From positions 13,950,001 through 14,014,000 of the forward strand of contig OZ316895.1 in assembly GCA_973895155.1 (NCBI GenBank): a stretch of DNA of 64,000 nt, given 5' to 3'. This DNA is from Marsupella aquatica. Its lineage: Eukaryota > Marchantiophyta. Positions 13,423 to 27,935 of this stretch are shown here, in pieces. The translations under genes were made by a program, and so were the position numbers. A model generated the notes under the pieces. That model did no database searches and had not been told where the DNA came from. It saw nothing but the letters and a program-made list of their open reading frames with translations. Every line of letters starts with the position of its first letter. Within the stretch, counting starts at the first letter, position 1.

Positions 13423-16400
13423 ATGACCTTCTCGTCAAACCGTTCAAACCCAATGGATTTCAACTATCTGCAGGTATTCTCCCACTTATGAAACTCGCGC
13501 ACTCTCTCTGTAGGCTCTCGTAAACATTCCGCAAGGGAACTGATTGCTTAGCATTGGCACTGATTCTAGTAGACAAATTGTTCTTGTTGAATTTTGATTT
13601 TGAGCGCTGGTACTGTTTTCCCCTCTGTTTCATGAACACATTTATGCTCTACACAACTTCCTGATTCTGGTGCATCCTCCTCGGTCTCGAGTTTCCTCTT
13701 GGTTTCAACGGTCTATGCTAATCTAAAGGGTAATCGGAAATTGATTCTAGCTTGATTCTACAAAAGATGAGACTGGAATAGAATTGTTTTCTGCGAAGAA
13801 GAATTTTGTCGTATTCCTGGCTCGACATTCCTTTGGGATGGTGTCATTGCAAATGTGGTGTCGGTGGTATCTAGTTTCGAGAGTTGTGTGTTTTGTGGTT
13901 TTCATCGTAAGTCCGTAGCTGGTGCTTACATTCAGAAAAAATACGAGATGGTGGTATTCTCTGGAAATAGAATAGGGTTGGGGTGACAGACCCCTTTATG
14001 ATGGGGAGGGTGGACACGTCGTATATTTGAAGTAGATCTGAAGTAGACCTACCTCCTGTGTTGCCAGTATTACAGGGTGTTAACTACGGGAAAGGAGAGG
14101 AGGTAGGGATAAGAGAATTTGCAGCCGCATGTTTGTGCAATCATCCTCATCTTAAGGAAATACCTGGATTGTGAGCCACAACTGTCGTAAGCAGACTCCC
14201 AACCAGGCAGGGGTTGTGATTGCCATGCAAGAGCAGTTGAACATTGTGTTGCAATTTTTGTAGTGGAATGCTTGGCCTAACAAGCATGTTCGCACAACTC
14301 TTTGAGGTTAGCTTTGTTTCTTCACGCCTTAAGCTTTTGGTTGTTTTGATACTTTTGGTATATGTTGTTCTTGTTGATTGCTGAATTGAGTCCTCTGAGT
14401 CTGTCAGACAGAGGTTTCTTACTTTAAAGCCTCAACGCCGTTTTCTGGTTTCTGCCAGGCCTCTTTAAAGTTTTCCTCATTGCTTCTTTCCCTGTTGGTA
14501 TTGCTTGCTTGGTTGATCACTTTTTTTTTATAATCCTGTTCGGCGTATGATTGTACAAAGGTGCCAAGCTGGTGAGCATCCTTCCCTCCTTCCAGTCATA
14601 CTGGACCTGCAAAGGTCATCATTCAGGAATAAAAAGAGTCTCGATTACTTAGGGCCTTGCAAGTTTCACTTGCAGCGACTTGAGAACCGGCTGGTGTGAT
14701 TAACTCACTATTTTTGGTTTAAACAGCGTGTGAAGGTCTATCGGTTGAATGACGGAGGAAAGTGGGATGATAAAGGAACTGGGCACGTGTCCCTTGAGTA
14801 TTTGGAGGTACGTATCTGTCTATGGACATCTTAATAACTCCTAGTCCTGGGGATGTAAAACCTGGTTCAGGATAATGACAATGGAAGATGCCAAGTATGC
14901 GTATGTTGATGTAAGCGCTGTCACCCACTGGTCCAGAATTTCGAGAACTGATGATCGATTCTGTTTTCGTCTGTTTCACTCCTTGATAATGGGATAGCAG
15001 CGATCTGAGGCTGTTGGACTGGTAGTCATTGACGAAGAAAACAATCAAACGTTACTCATCCACCGCATATCAGCAGATGATATATACAGGAGGCAAGAAG
15101 GTTGGTCACTCCTCGTTATAGACGTTTGGATGTTTTACATGTTGACTCTGATGAAGTACCAAATTTTGGGAATGGTATAGGACTTGTTGTGTTTGGTGAG
15201 ATTCTTCGAGTTCATACTTTCCTGGCATGGCAATATTACTGATATTTTTCTGTTGATTTCATGTGTATTCTAGATACCATCATCTCATGGACGGATCCCG
15301 AGGTTGCAACTGATCTGGCTCTTAGCTTCCAAGAAACTATGAGCTGTTCCTACATTTGGTAGGGTGCAGCCCTCTTTTTATTTGAGCAAAATAATACGTG
15401 TGTAGATACTTCGTCTTTACCATGGCTGCGGGGATTTTATGAACCTAAAGCAGTAAACAAAATAGGAGTTAGTTTGATAATGGTTGGAGGAGCAAACTCA
15501 GATTCGTCCAGAATTTCATTTCTGGGCAGTATGAAAGGTGTGAATTTGTACTTCAGTGGTTTGGAGGACGAGGATGCTACTTATATTGTTGAGGATCAAT
15601 TTGTTGTCAAGAGTTTACTTCTAGCTGCGATTAGTTGGGAGCTTTATGACGTCATTTAATTGGTGACGTCCAACTATGACATTAAGTTGTATTTTTGTGC
15701 AGGGATCAAATATGTAGCGTTCAGAGATCAATCCAATTTCCTTCTGTTGGAGGTAAGTCAGCAGGTGTGTCTTTTATTAGTAATTACAACTCTGTGTCCA
15801 CTAGGCTGAAAGAGTTGTGCTTTAACTTTTTTGAATGATGGTTTGCTTTTGGTTTTTTGGGTTGCACTTACATGTTACTCTTTTTCGTATAGCAGCTTTG
15901 GATCCTGTACCCCGTCCAATCAATGATGATTTGGAGCATTCTGGCACTTGTCAAGATGATGGTAAGCCTGTTAATTCAAAGAATCATAATTCTGCAAGTC
16001 AAAACTTTTTGACGCAGGCAAAAGGAAGTAGTAATGAAAAATATTCAATGCCACCTGTTGATTAAAAGTTCCTCTGGAGTTGATGGCATCCCTTTGCCAG
16101 ATCTTGAAGGTTGTAGCCACGCTTCCACGTTTCCTTCTTCAAATCTTTGCTCTGGGGCAGATGATGGATTTTTGTAGAGTGGGTGGTGAATTTTCAGGAT
16201 TGCCGCCTGTGGAGCTCAGTACACTCCCTCAACTGATGAAGGTGGGTCTTTGGCTTTGTCCTCCTGGGACACCATGCTCATAAGCTGTAGCCTGGATTTT
16301 GGAGCGCGATGCTATCACATTAGGTTTGGATTTAGGTAAAATGGATGGGAGTAGGAAAACTGTTTATGCTTGATGTCTGTGATCCTTAGGGCTTGCTTCA

Positions 16401-19400
16401 CTCAAATGGACAACAGTGGATTCTTCTAGGTAACCTCACCTTTTCTGCGCTCCCCAGTAACCAAGGCTGAGTGGGCAAGCAGTGTGGTCAAATGATGATT
16501 TGTATCAGTGTATTGGCTAGTTGGAGAAAATGAAGTATGCAATATATGGAAGTGTGAATGCATTTTGCATGCATGGAACACAACCGTTTTGCAGGTCACT
16601 CCTCCCGATAGCTAAGGTGTCAAGAATTCACACTAATAGATAGATGAATTTTGAACTTTTGATTTTACTGCAGACACCTGTTTTTGTCTTCCGCTGTCTC
16701 TTTCCAATGTTTTAATGTCTTCCGTCGATGTCTTTGAAATTGAATTTCTATGGTTTAAATGATGGAAACAGCTTCTTAAAAATCTTGTGACCTCTGCAGG
16801 CCGTGGCAGAGGTGCCACATTTTGACCGAGACCGTGTGGCAGCTTTGATCCTCCGAGAAGTAAGTCAAAATCTTTCATAACGCAGTATCGCACGCTGGAG
16901 CTGCATTCCGAGGCCAGGTTTCTTTGTCTGATAAATTCGTGGCAAGGATTTTACTTAGTGATTATTTCACAGATGGTGTATTGTCATTTTTTCACTACTG
17001 CTTGGCTTTGTCTCATCCAGTGCCACTTTCTTTGCACATATCATCTGAACCTTGCTTATTTATGTCGATTTCTAGTCAGTGTCACTGATTACTACGGTCT
17101 GGGAATGTTAACGCAGCCAAATTACATCCGCAAGATAATTGATTTGTTCAAGGTCTGTGAAGATCTGGAGAATCTTGAAGGTCTTCATATGATGTTCAAG
17201 ATAGTGAAAGGCATAAGTATGTGTACCCCTCCTTCATGAAAATTTGAAGATCTCCCTCGGTATTTTCCTGCAGAGGATTTTGGACATAGATTCTGCCAGA
17301 CTTCTTGGTTTTCAGAACTCAGCTTTGTTGACCTTTACAGATGCCGGGGGAATGATAAACATTAATGCTAATTAAGGTTTTCTTTTGTAGTTTCACTGAA
17401 TGATCATCATATTTTTGATGACATCTTTAGCGAAGAGTACATCATGGACATCGTCGGTGCATTAGAATGTGAGTATCCTTTTCTACGTTACGCTCTGACT
17501 GTCTGTTTAATTGATATGGCGTTTCAGAGCAGTGAATGTATTCAAAGTCTGATTCGCATGCTAAGTGTTGTTTGAAATTATGGAGACAATTTTGATAGAA
17601 TTTCAGTCACTGTTGGAGGGTCATGCACCAGTTTCCTTTTGGGAACTTCTGCACCTTAGCACTTTTATTTGAGTAATGTTGGGAAGTGATATTCTCTCTC
17701 GATTTTGTGTCATTTGCAGACGACCCTGAACTTCCAGCAAAGCAAGAGCATCGGGCTTTCTTGAAGGAGCAAGTGGTATATAAAGAGGTATGTTATGATC
17801 ACTGGGGAAGTTTATTACTTAGAAGGCATATCATGGTAGAGTCAGATATGGTTCTTGAATTTGAGTTTATTGTTTTACATTGTTGTCGTTTTGCTATCAA
17901 AGACTAGCTTCATTAATTTTACTTTTTGGTAATACCCTGCTTGTCGGAGGTTATCAAACTTCTTGGCCACCGGAACTCGGAGGATCCTATTACTTGCTTT
18001 GCAGCAGAGGACCATTTTTGTAATATAACTTAGATAGAAGACGAATAATTCCCTTCCTGTCCATAAATTCGTATCGAATTAGTCCAAGGCTTTCAGTTTT
18101 CTGATAAGCAGAGGTACTTGAATATTTCAGCTAAGTTAGGTCTAAGGCCAGACCACGGACGTTTGCAGTAGCATGGTGGTCTCTAACAGTAGAATCCTTG
18201 GCTTCAGGTGGTCATAGTGGAATCATTGTTCAGGCCTACGACAAATAAAAGTTCTAACATTTATTTTTTCATTTGTAGGTGGTTCCGATACGGGACGCCG
18301 CCATCTTGGCTAAAATACATCAAACTTATCGAATTGGTTTCATCAAGGTACGGTCATCTTCGAAGCCAATGCCACGACTGCTTGAAGTAAATTAGGGTAA
18401 TTTGAATGCGTCGTGAAGTAGTCTTTGATTAAGTTTTATGTGAAGATTGGCGTGGTGTCCGAGTTGCTTTTTTAAATGTCGGTTTACATATAGGAGCTTT
18501 TAAAAAAACGAGGTTTTCTTGGTTCGTAGTATTTTTTGAATAGGGGTGGTCGCTTCATATGTTGGCAAAGTTCTGATCGATAGGGTAGATGTCTTGGTTG
18601 GGTTGTTCCTGTTTCTCTTCCCTTTTTCTTGGACAATAGTGTAGTGTTTGTGAAATGGTGGTCCCTTCATTTCTTGAACAATAGTGTAATGTTTGGGAAA
18701 ATGTCTCTTACAAACTCTCTATTATTTCGGGACCTCAGGATGTTATACTACCGAGAGTTTTGGATGATCAAACTTTTGCTACCTTCAACTCCACAATGCT
18801 CTTCAACAACGTGGCGGTATGATAACAATCAAGTCTAGAAAATTGCTGTGCGTGGAAATTTATTAGTAGAGTCCAGACCTGGAACGGACCCTGTAGTTTT
18901 TCTTAAATCCGTTTAAAGTTGCAGAGGGTCAAATAGTACTGCTTTTTACAAATCATGGGAGAGTCCACTTCCTAAGGCGTTAGAGACGATTTGCCGGTCT
19001 CTATGTCAACTTTATGTCTGTCAGACTGAAAGATAGTTTGGAAAATCTTGTGCTTCAATCGCAATGTCTCTTTCGGTTGTTTATGTTCCTTGAAGAAGCT
19101 CTTGTAACCATATACAGGTTGTGTCAGCTCTCCAAAACGATAGTGCTTTCATCAGTGAGTTATTTTCGAAGCTCTGGTCACCAAACACGACAGAACGAGG
19201 CAGACGAGATCTGGTAAGGTTTTTCAAGGCCAAGCTGCTATTGTCAAGGGACTTTGGAGGTAGAATTTGGGAGGGGGCGGGCGGGGCTTGAGATGTTGAC
19301 AAGGGGTCTGCGTTGTTCCATATAACTTCTTCAGTAACTATTTAACCTTCAAATGGAGTACTGCTGACTGAAAAGATGCTCATTGGCAGATTCTCTTCGT

Positions 19401-22400
19401 CCAAGAATTCTGCAATCTTAGCAAACATCTACAACCAGGTCTTCGAAACCAGCTTTTGGGGTATGTGAACATTGATAATCCATTTGGTAGTCATTTTTCT
19501 CGCTTAGAGTTTTATAAAATGCTGATTACGTGTTTAGGTCACATGCATTCTGTTCTTAGTTTTGTTAGCTGCGCATGCCCTACTTCTCCTTGCTGTTGCG
19601 TATGAGATTCAAATCTGTCGATCAAATTCTGGGTTGTACTGAAGTTCCCAGGCTCTTTAATTTCAGTGGATAATTGTTGTGGAAGCAACTGTCATTTTCT
19701 GGATGGACGACCATTCTTTTTTCCATGTGTTTGACCGTCTTTTGCAGCAGTTATAAACAGCAATCGTGAAACAACCTTTCTACACTCCTGTGCAGGTCAT
19801 TGGTCAACGAGGGCCTCTTTGATATTGTTACCAATGCTCTTCAGAGTACTGATGAAACTGTTCGTCTGAGCGGGTATATGTCTCCTTCCTCCTGAAACTG
19901 GCAAGCAAATCCGTCGAGGCTCGAGTTCATGTTTAATCTGTCTGATTTTTCTCCATACCTGCAGTTAGTTATTTTGTAACATTGTAGGATGTCACAATGT
20001 TAATAATATGTATGAGGACGTTGATGTGAAGGACAATTTAGACCTAGGTTTAATCGTCGGGGCTGTGTTATTTCTGTTGAGTGCAGGAGCGATATATTGG
20101 TTGTTGTATCGAATCAGAGTCCACCCTTGTTGCGTGCTTTCCTTGTGCAGCAGCAAGACCAAACCCTGTTCACCGTGTTGGTATGATAATAGTTTCTTTC
20201 TTGTCCTTGACCCTCGCACTTGCAAGAACCACGCTGTGCGCTTTTAATATCACAATACTGATCATTCTGGCGGAAGTTACTGATGAAGAATTAATTTGAT
20301 CTCCTTGACAACATTTGTACATATACTGTTGGGAACCATTCATACACTAGAGAGCACACTGTAAGGACAAATTTAATTCGGTGGAATTACTGGCTAGTTC
20401 TGCTTCCTTGGAATATGTTTTCCTCAAAGCCCTCGTCTGTCACAGAAGTAAATGGATTTTGTAAGTGATATTTGTTTTCTTCTTATGATTACCCTAATTT
20501 CTTCTTATGATAACCCATATCTCTGCCCATTAGGTTATGATTACTGTGATATGACAGAGATATGACATTGGAAATTGTGTTATGACAGATCAAGGGCATG
20601 CTTACTCCTGGAGAAGGAGGTTTGCAATCACAACTTCTTGAGATAATGCGAATGCTTCTCGACTCTGATACAATGGATCCAGTAAGCTTCGCGACTCGCA
20701 ATCACGTAATTTTGTCCTATTTGGAGGAATATATGTATATGCACGCTTGGGTATAATTTATGAGAGCTTGCCTAGACTGGATACTTTCTTTTGGAATGCA
20801 GATTTTGTCCTCGAACTTACCATGATGTGCTGTGGACATGACTGTTTTGAACAAAAAGGCCCAGACGGATAAATTTCTGGATGTGTTCTATGAAAAGTAT
20901 ATCGATCAACTGGTGGAAGTTTTAACAGCAGGTTGCCCTCCAAAGGGAACAAGTGCTGAGCAGAACAAGCAACCAGCGCCTTTCCTAGGAGGAACAGTAT
21001 TGAAGGGGGATATCACTCCCGAGTTTCTGATGAGCATTTGCGAACTCATGTGCTTCTGTGTTGTGCATCATCGATTCAGAATAAAGTGAGTTGTGATATT
21101 TTGCATCTGTAGTAGGGCCTATGGGTTAGTTTTGTCTTTAGATCATTATAAGCTCGGGCGTCCTGCTAGTACTGTGAAATCACCTTGGGCTTCTGATATA
21201 GATTCCCTGTATTGAAAAACTCTGATTAGAGATTAGAGCCGTTTCAAGCTGGTTTGGCATAGAGTTGAAATGTAGGATCTAGGCATCAGTCCATGTTACC
21301 GAGCTCAAGTTTAGTCACGAATACAATTTTTGCTGGGGTGCTTACGTTTGCTTTGGAACTAGGTATTATGTCATGCGGAACAATGTTGTGGAGAAAATCT
21401 TGCGGCTTACTCGCAGGAAGGAGAAATACCTTGTTGTTGCAGCTGTGCGCTTCCTACGGACTTGCATTGCTCTAAAGGTTCCCTCCTTACATCACGATTA
21501 CTTGGAACATAAATTTACATAGCAGTGGACGTAATGCTTGTTGCAACCCAGGGACCTGCATGGCTCAAGTTTGGGGTCTTCGCCCGTTTGGCAGCAGTCA
21601 GCACCAGTTTTGTTTGTTGTCGTGGCATTTGTAAGCTTAAAATTTTCACCCGTGTTTCTCAGGGTATCTCGCCCAGCCCAGCTGTCTTGCTTACAATGCG
21701 CATTGTGCGGTTGCAGGATGAGTTCTACAACCGATATCTTGTGAAGAACAATCTGTTCCACCCTGTCATACAATCATTCCTAGCAAATGGCAATCGATAT
21801 AACCTTCTTAATTCGGCTGTCCTGGAGCTCTTTGACTTCATCCGCAAAGTATGAATAATTTAGTAGATCTCTTTCATTTATGACGGGGTAGTCCAAGTAG
21901 TTCATGATTCTGAAGGCTAGTAAAGAGCTGCAGTGGCTTTTTCCTTTGGGCTGTTGTTTGCTGGGCGTGGATGTATATATTTCCTTCGTGTAATCTCATC
22001 AATGCCAGTGAAAGTTTATTGCCTTATTTTGTTTAGGGTTCGAATCCCTAAACCCTGAACCTGTTTCTAAATTGTTCAGGGACTGCGTTTTCCTCTCCAC
22101 CAAACTGACTTGGGGCTCATGGGTTGTAATTTGTTCAGGAGAATATCACGCTTCTCATGTCACACCTGATAGAAAACTTTTCAGATAAGCTGGATGGTCT
22201 CAGTTATGCCGAAACCTTTCAGGCGCTGAAGATTAAGTATGAACAGGTACGCCACTTTTCAAATACGTGCCTCTTCTGTCTTCGGCTGCATGCTGACAAG
22301 TAGTCCTGAGAAGCTCACTTACGTTTGATGGGTTTCTGTCTATACTACCTTGATAGATTTAGAAAGATCGGTTACCTTGGTTTACTCCTATTTGTGTAAT

Positions 22401-24309
22401 TTTTCTGTTATTCTTACTAACCTCGATTTCTTTATATATACAGTCATTGGAAATGACGGCAACCTTTTCGAAAGATCTTGGCTCGGCTGCTGTGAGTGGT
22501 GGTCCTATCCATTCTGCACCACGAGCAGCTGATCGTGTCAATCTAATCGGACCAATGCCTGATCTAAGAAAGCGCAAAGATGACAGAGCTCTAGACAAAG
22601 ACGAAGAAGACTACTTCAATGAAGATAGGTAAGATTCCTGGTACTTTGTATGTGAAGTTAGCGGATAACTGGCCTGGTCTGCACAATGTTAATAGATCTG
22701 GGATTTGTGGTGGGTATTGCGAGCAATGATTGCAATTCCAAGAAACGAACACAGAACAGGGGCTCATCGCTGGCTTTATCTTCCATGGACTTTGTGAAGC
22801 TGGATTTTTATATCTCTACAGCATTTTTGAGGTAGTTTCTTTGGCTAACTGATTTGCAGTGACGAGGAGGACGATACCGCATCTGCGCAGGTGCCCCCAA
22901 GGAGTCCTCCCCAACAAGTTATTGGCAATGGCAGTGTCCTTGTTGATGTTCCCTTCAGGTATAAATGTTTACGAGCTCCCGAAATTGGACTGTGGCGGTG
23001 GATGCTCGTGATCTGTAACTACTTATGGTTAGATTCCCAGTAGTTTAGCATCACCTAATTAGTGGATGGGTTAATTTGCAGGGGTGGGCCGTTCGGGTTG
23101 GTTGATTACGAGGACGAGGATGAAGATGCTCCCGCCGGACTCGGCTATAGCAAGGAGGGATCTTCTGAGAGGAAGTCTGAAGGTTTGCTGCTACCAGCTT
23201 TACCAATTTCAGACCCCATTTGGCCTGAGATGGAGGATGTACCCGTCAAACGCAAGATAAGTGCTTCCTCGGACTCTCAAGGTCCTGAGGACGCCACAGC
23301 CGTGAAAAGGAGAAAACCGAAGAGTGAGGGTGGGAACAGCCAGTTAGGAGATTTGACAGTAGTGAGGGAGGGCAAAGAAAGGCCAACACAAGCGCCACTC
23401 ATTCAGGAGACTCCCTCTGTGAAGAATGAAGCTAAGTCGGAGGAACCTTTGGAAGAGTCCAAGCAGGAGATGAAACAATCTGTGAATAACACTGGAGGGA
23501 AGATAGAAACATTGAATGAGGTGTCTGAAAAGGAAGCAACGCGACCGATGGAAAAAATACTGGGGAAGGTAGAATTGTCACTGCAAGATTCCGGCAACGC
23601 TATGAAGCAATCTACTGGTGAGGTAGTGGACGAAAAATTGTACCCTAAAGTTAAATCACCGACAAGGACAGCTGCAGAGGTTTCTGGTGTGATTGATGGC
23701 AAGGTTTGTGTTGAAGATTCCTATTCCCAAGATGCACGGTCTTCAAATGCATCTGAAGCAGGCTTTCCGGCGGTTTATAGTGGTGCTGACCAAGGGACTG
23801 TTGAGCCAAAGTCCGAAGTGAAGGGTCAAGAATCTCCTGAACATGAGCCTACCGTCAGTGACACTATTGCTTCAGAAAAATCTATTCCCACAGGACGATC
23901 TCCAGGCACACCTGCTGGGGTCTCGAATATCCCTGACTCCCGGTCTTCAGACTCACCGCCAGGGGTTTCCAATGTTACTGACACCACGACTTCAGAGTCG
24001 AAAAACCAATCCGAGGTTGTTCAACCCTTAGCTGAGCCGTCTGGAGTCGCTGCTTGTGCAAGTGGTGCTGAATCTCCTAATGGACATGAGAGTAGGAAAA
24101 GGTGTTGTGATGGTGGAAGTGAAAAGGAGACCAGCGGAAGTGATTGCAACGGATTACGTGAGGACTCCGAGAAAGTAGTTGTGGGAGCTAAGGAAAACAG
24201 TCCTCAGCACCTTATTAGCATAGGTAGTGATACTAAACTGGCAAGCTTAGGAAGTGAGATTCGAAGGGGAGGAACGCAGCCTTCACCAGGGCCGTATACT
24301 GTTCGATAG
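13423..24309 (+). CDS. PP4R3: Serine/threonine-protein phosphatase 4 regulatory subunit 3 (PP4R3/SMEK/PSY2)
   Basis: Regulatory subunit that targets the PP4 catalytic subunit to nuclear substrates, acting in DNA-damage response and, in plants, miRNA-pathway control (family knowledge). I read 25 exons: 13423-13473, 14727-14807, 15001-15100, 15274-15358, 15703-15752, 15893-15961, 16198-16241, 16800-16859, 17117-17216, 17391-17468, 17720-17787, 18279-18347, 18739-18816, 19118-19213, 19390-19460, 19796-19873, 20087-20180, 20589-20681, 20859-21085, 21363-21477, 21717-21848, 22139-22246, 22444-22628, 22860-22958, 23082-24309. They sum to 3459 nt (1152 aa) with frame kept throughout. Residues about 18-120 are the PH/EVH1-like domain ([29 protein letters not shown]). 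The SMK-1/ARM-repeat core follows ([45 protein letters not shown]). The motif DEEDYFNED begins the acidic tail. The 1.2-kb last exon is Ser/Glu/Lys-rich and longer than the tail I expect for this family. The start ATG was chosen because its 17-codon exon ends at a GT donor in the phase needed by exon 2. The exon 19 acceptor (20859) is the least certain junction. Confidence 0.93.
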
Positions 24310-25860
24310 ATGCGTTTTTGATAGATATAGTGGCTAACACGTTTCCTGTTCAACGTCGAAGTCCTTGTACGAGCTTGCAGGGCTGCCCATCATAGTTCAT
24401 CACTCAGCTTTTTTCTTGGAAATGAAGAAAAGCTGGTATTTTTGCCAGGGCAGGTTCTGCTTTGCTGAAGGGGATGGGATTTGGATCAAATTTGTGTAGA
24501 GTAGGGTTCGAGTACCCTGTGATTGTTGGGTCAACTTGCTATTGAAGGATATGCTCATGGGATCAGGTCTTAGGAAGCCCTCATTGGGTCATTGTTACCA
24601 GTCACAGTAAAGTGGTTGGGTCCTTTCCACTGAAATTATGGGATCCCTGGAACGGGAATGTATTTACCAGTATGTTCATTGCATAGGTGTGTACAGTACG
24701 GGGCACGAGTGTGTCACAAACCTTTAATGTTCTCTCAGAGGCTTTCACTTCACGTGATAGTGCTATGGCTGGAGATGACCACTATCTATAGCAAGGTGTT
24801 CGCTTCTTGCAGAGAAGTCTTATAGGAGCACAATTCAATTGCTCAAGCCAGAGAAAGAGAAGTCCCTTGCGGAATATGGAAGAATCTTGTTGTTATAATA
24901 TTTAGGTGTACAAACAATGCCACGTCTGTCGTAGGAAGTGATTCAGCTCATGACGCGATAGGAAGCTTTAGCCTTGGGTTGGATGCATGGGTTGTCACTA
25001 ACTCTTAGTCGCAATCACGTTGTCAAGTTTTCACCATGTCTGTTCCAGATAGGCGTTGTTCATCAGAGCGAAGGACTGGTTCAATCGCATGAGTTCTTGG
25101 AAAATCTGTCTGTAAAGATGTTAGGCTTCAGAAACTTACCGACGATTGAGCAAGGATGCACTCATCGATGGATGTTTTAATAGTATACTGTTTTCTCTGG
25201 ATACTCACGTGAATGGACATGCAGAGCCAGATGGGGGCCTCACAAGGTTGTAGGTCGAGATTGCATTCAAGTCATTCTATTTAGAAGTATTTGGGCGACC
25301 ATAGGACGATCCTTGGGAGAGGGGACGCCTAATTGTTTCTAACAGGTCTGTAAGAACGATGGAACGCTTTACCCTTCACAGATGCCTATGGGCCTTTACA
25401 GTGCCTTCTACCGAATCCTCCTTGCAACGAATCCTGCGCAGAAAACAACAACAACGGATTATCGAGACGGGTAAGGATGTACTCCCGTTCCATATGAGAA
25501 CTTCGTCTCTTTTCAAGCCTGTAGGTGTTGTGTGCGTTCTACCAATGAATCCGTCGAGAAAGGCTGGTACAATTGAACCTAGGAAGAAAGCTGTTGTCGT
25601 AACGCTTGCTGATGAATCTATCAATACTCAATTGTACAGCTAAAACCCTTTCGCGGGGTCTGCAAAGGAGGACCGTCTTTTGTCTACAGTCTTGATATTG
25701 TATCCGAGGTGGTAAGGAACTATGGAACTCCATGGTTCTTGGTTTTGTAAGGATGAGGCAAGAAGATTCGTGCAAATACGACGAACAGTAAAGTAAAAAT
25801 TATAGAGTCGGAATGGATAGGTCCCAGGACCAGCATTTTCACCCTGCTATAACTATCTAG
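24310..25860. other. PP4R3 3' region and unassigned DNA
   Basis: The first few hundred bases should include the PP4R3 3' UTR, although no certain polyadenylation signal stands out. From 24.7 to 25.8 kb there are open frames of up to 94 codons (25359-25643 plus) without recognisable motifs. Confidence 0.4.
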
Positions 25861-25861
25861 G

Positions 25862-26190
25862 ATTTGAATGTGTCTGAATGAATAGCACTATGTGGACGTG
25901 TTGCAAAAAAGATACTGGCGAGAGGCAAAGATGTTTTTGAATGTGTATGAATGAATAGCACTATGTGGACGTGTTGCAAAAAAGATACTGGCGAGAGGCA
26001 AAGATGTTAAGGCAAGGCAAGGAAATGTTGCACAAAAGATATCAAAGCAAGGCAATGATGTTAAGGTGAGGCAAGGAAAGATACCGGCCAGAGGCAAAGA
26101 TATTAAGGCAAGGCAAGGAAATGTTGCACAAAAGATATCAAAGCAAGGCAATGATGTTAAGGTGAGGCAAGGAAATGCACACAAGGCCCC
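25862..26190. repeat. Two consecutive tandem duplications
   Basis: A block of about 72 bp (GAATGAATAGCACTATGTGG to GAGAGGCAAAGATGTT) occurs twice from about 25875 to 26008. A longer block (AAGGCAAGGCAAGGAAATGTTGCACAAAAG and onward to GTTAAGGTGAGGCAAGG) then occurs twice between 26009 and 26175. AAGGCAAGG-type words continue to about 26225. Confidence 0.8.
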
Positions 26191-26224
26191 TCACAAGGCA
26201 AAGAAATGCATATGAGGCAAGGAA

Positions 26225-27930
26225 GCTTTAAGGCACCATGTGTCATTGTGGTTATGTTAGTTGGGGGTAATTTTCCATTTTTTCCCCTCCTTTTTCCCCT
26301 TTATCCCTTGCTGCACCCTCCCTGTCTCTTGCTTTGGTCTTGCTCCTTCCGTCCCTCCACCCCACCCCCAAACCTTTCCTTCCCTCCAATGCAATTTTTT
26401 AAAAGGCAAAGCAAATGGAGAAAAACAAAATCAACACAAAGGAAAAAGGAAATTCTTCTTTCCTATGGCAAAAAGTCAACAAAAATAATAATTTCATAGC
26501 AAAGTATTTCACATCTACCAACTATATGCCATAAAGTAAGAGATTTCATACCAATGTACTTCTCACCTAGGGGCTGTGTCACAAAGTATTTTATGCTGAG
26601 TACTTTATAGAGTAATTGATTCAATCAACAATAGGTTTTGGTATCTTGTACCTACTTCCCTCAAAAGCAAGTAGATACCTTGGGCATGCACCTTCTGAGT
26701 CAATCCAAGGGTGTCAAAAACCCCTATAATAAATTTGATGGTACTGGTTTGTTTCCTCCCTTTTGAATTTTGTAAACAAACGATGGGGAGATTTTGGGGG
26801 GATCCAGTATTGTGGTGGTTGATTGATTTGGCATTGTCCAGTGAGTGGTGTCTTTCTATGCTATCAATGTATCAATCATCTCACAACCCATGCACAGCAG
26901 TCACCCCAAAGAATGGGAGAGAGAACCTTAGGCAACTTCTTGCTGCAGATCCGGAAAGAAGCTGGGCTTGTTGGGGAGGAAATGACTAGCAAATCAGGTC
27001 GTGCTAGTGTAATCCGAATGGCTGCTCCGCTGATGAAGTGTAGAAAAAGTACTCAAACACCTTTTACTTAATGAAATCATAAATCACAAATTGCAGGGTG
27101 GGGCCACATTAAATAGCTTGCTGGATACTAGCAAGCAAATGAGCATCCACAGGCAAACCAAGAACCTATAGCCAAACTGCCTAACAAATGCTGCCAAAAA
27201 AATGGAACAGCATGTAGAGTCTAGCAGTCTAGATTGTATACAAATTGTAAGGAGTGTGTAATTCCAACACAACAGATGAGGCAAATGAACAAGAGAAGCA
27301 AACACTGGTGATGAAGGTAATATAAATGCTCACTTATCATTTGTAATTGAGTATTGTCATCTCCCCTGTCTACCAAAAGACTTGATGGGGTCCCCTTTGG
27401 GAAAAGGGCACCAACAAGTGGGACATACTGTGGCCCCTCTTCCCTTCAGTTTGGCCCTCCCCCTTGCAATTAGCGTCCGTAAAAGGGCAAAAGGGCAGGC
27501 AGGCAATGCAGTTTCGACCTGCAACAGCACCCCGTAACATAGCTTTGACAATGCATTCATCTCAAATTAAGACAACCGATCAAAGTTGACTGGGAGGAAT
27601 AAGTGATACACAAAACACTTGTAGAAATGAGAGTTGAAGTGGAGGTTTCTTTCCCTCACTCTATATGTAATTTCTGTACGGAATGCAAGTTTCACTGCAA
27701 GTTTCCAATATATGTGTAACCATTTTGAAAGGCACTTGCTATTCCCATCATTTGTAGCCATTTTCAAAGCTACCTGCTATTTGCATAATCTATTGCCTGG
27801 AAGCAGCCTTTTTCATGACAATAATTAGGCACTACAATGAAGGTTTGGGCAAGGGTTCTAGCCTAAAGGTTGCTCCCACAAAGCTCATAAAAGATTCACA
27901 TTGCGTCACACTTGCCTGCACCTGTATGGA
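26225..27930. other. Intergenic DNA, nothing recognised
   Basis: A CT-rich patch (26270-26400) and AT-rich sequence, with only short open frames and no family signature. Confidence 0.4.
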
Positions 27931-27935
27931 AGAGA

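Noticed and set aside
15474-15659. 61-codon frame in PP4R3 intron 4
   Set aside because: Lies between exons that join in phase without it and lacks homology to the family.
22035-22065. tRNA-like T-arm word GGTTCGAATCCC in a PP4R3 intron
   Set aside because: No acceptor, D or anticodon arms can be built around it; an isolated B-box-like word. The similar GGTTCGAGTACCC at 24507 was rejected for the same reason.
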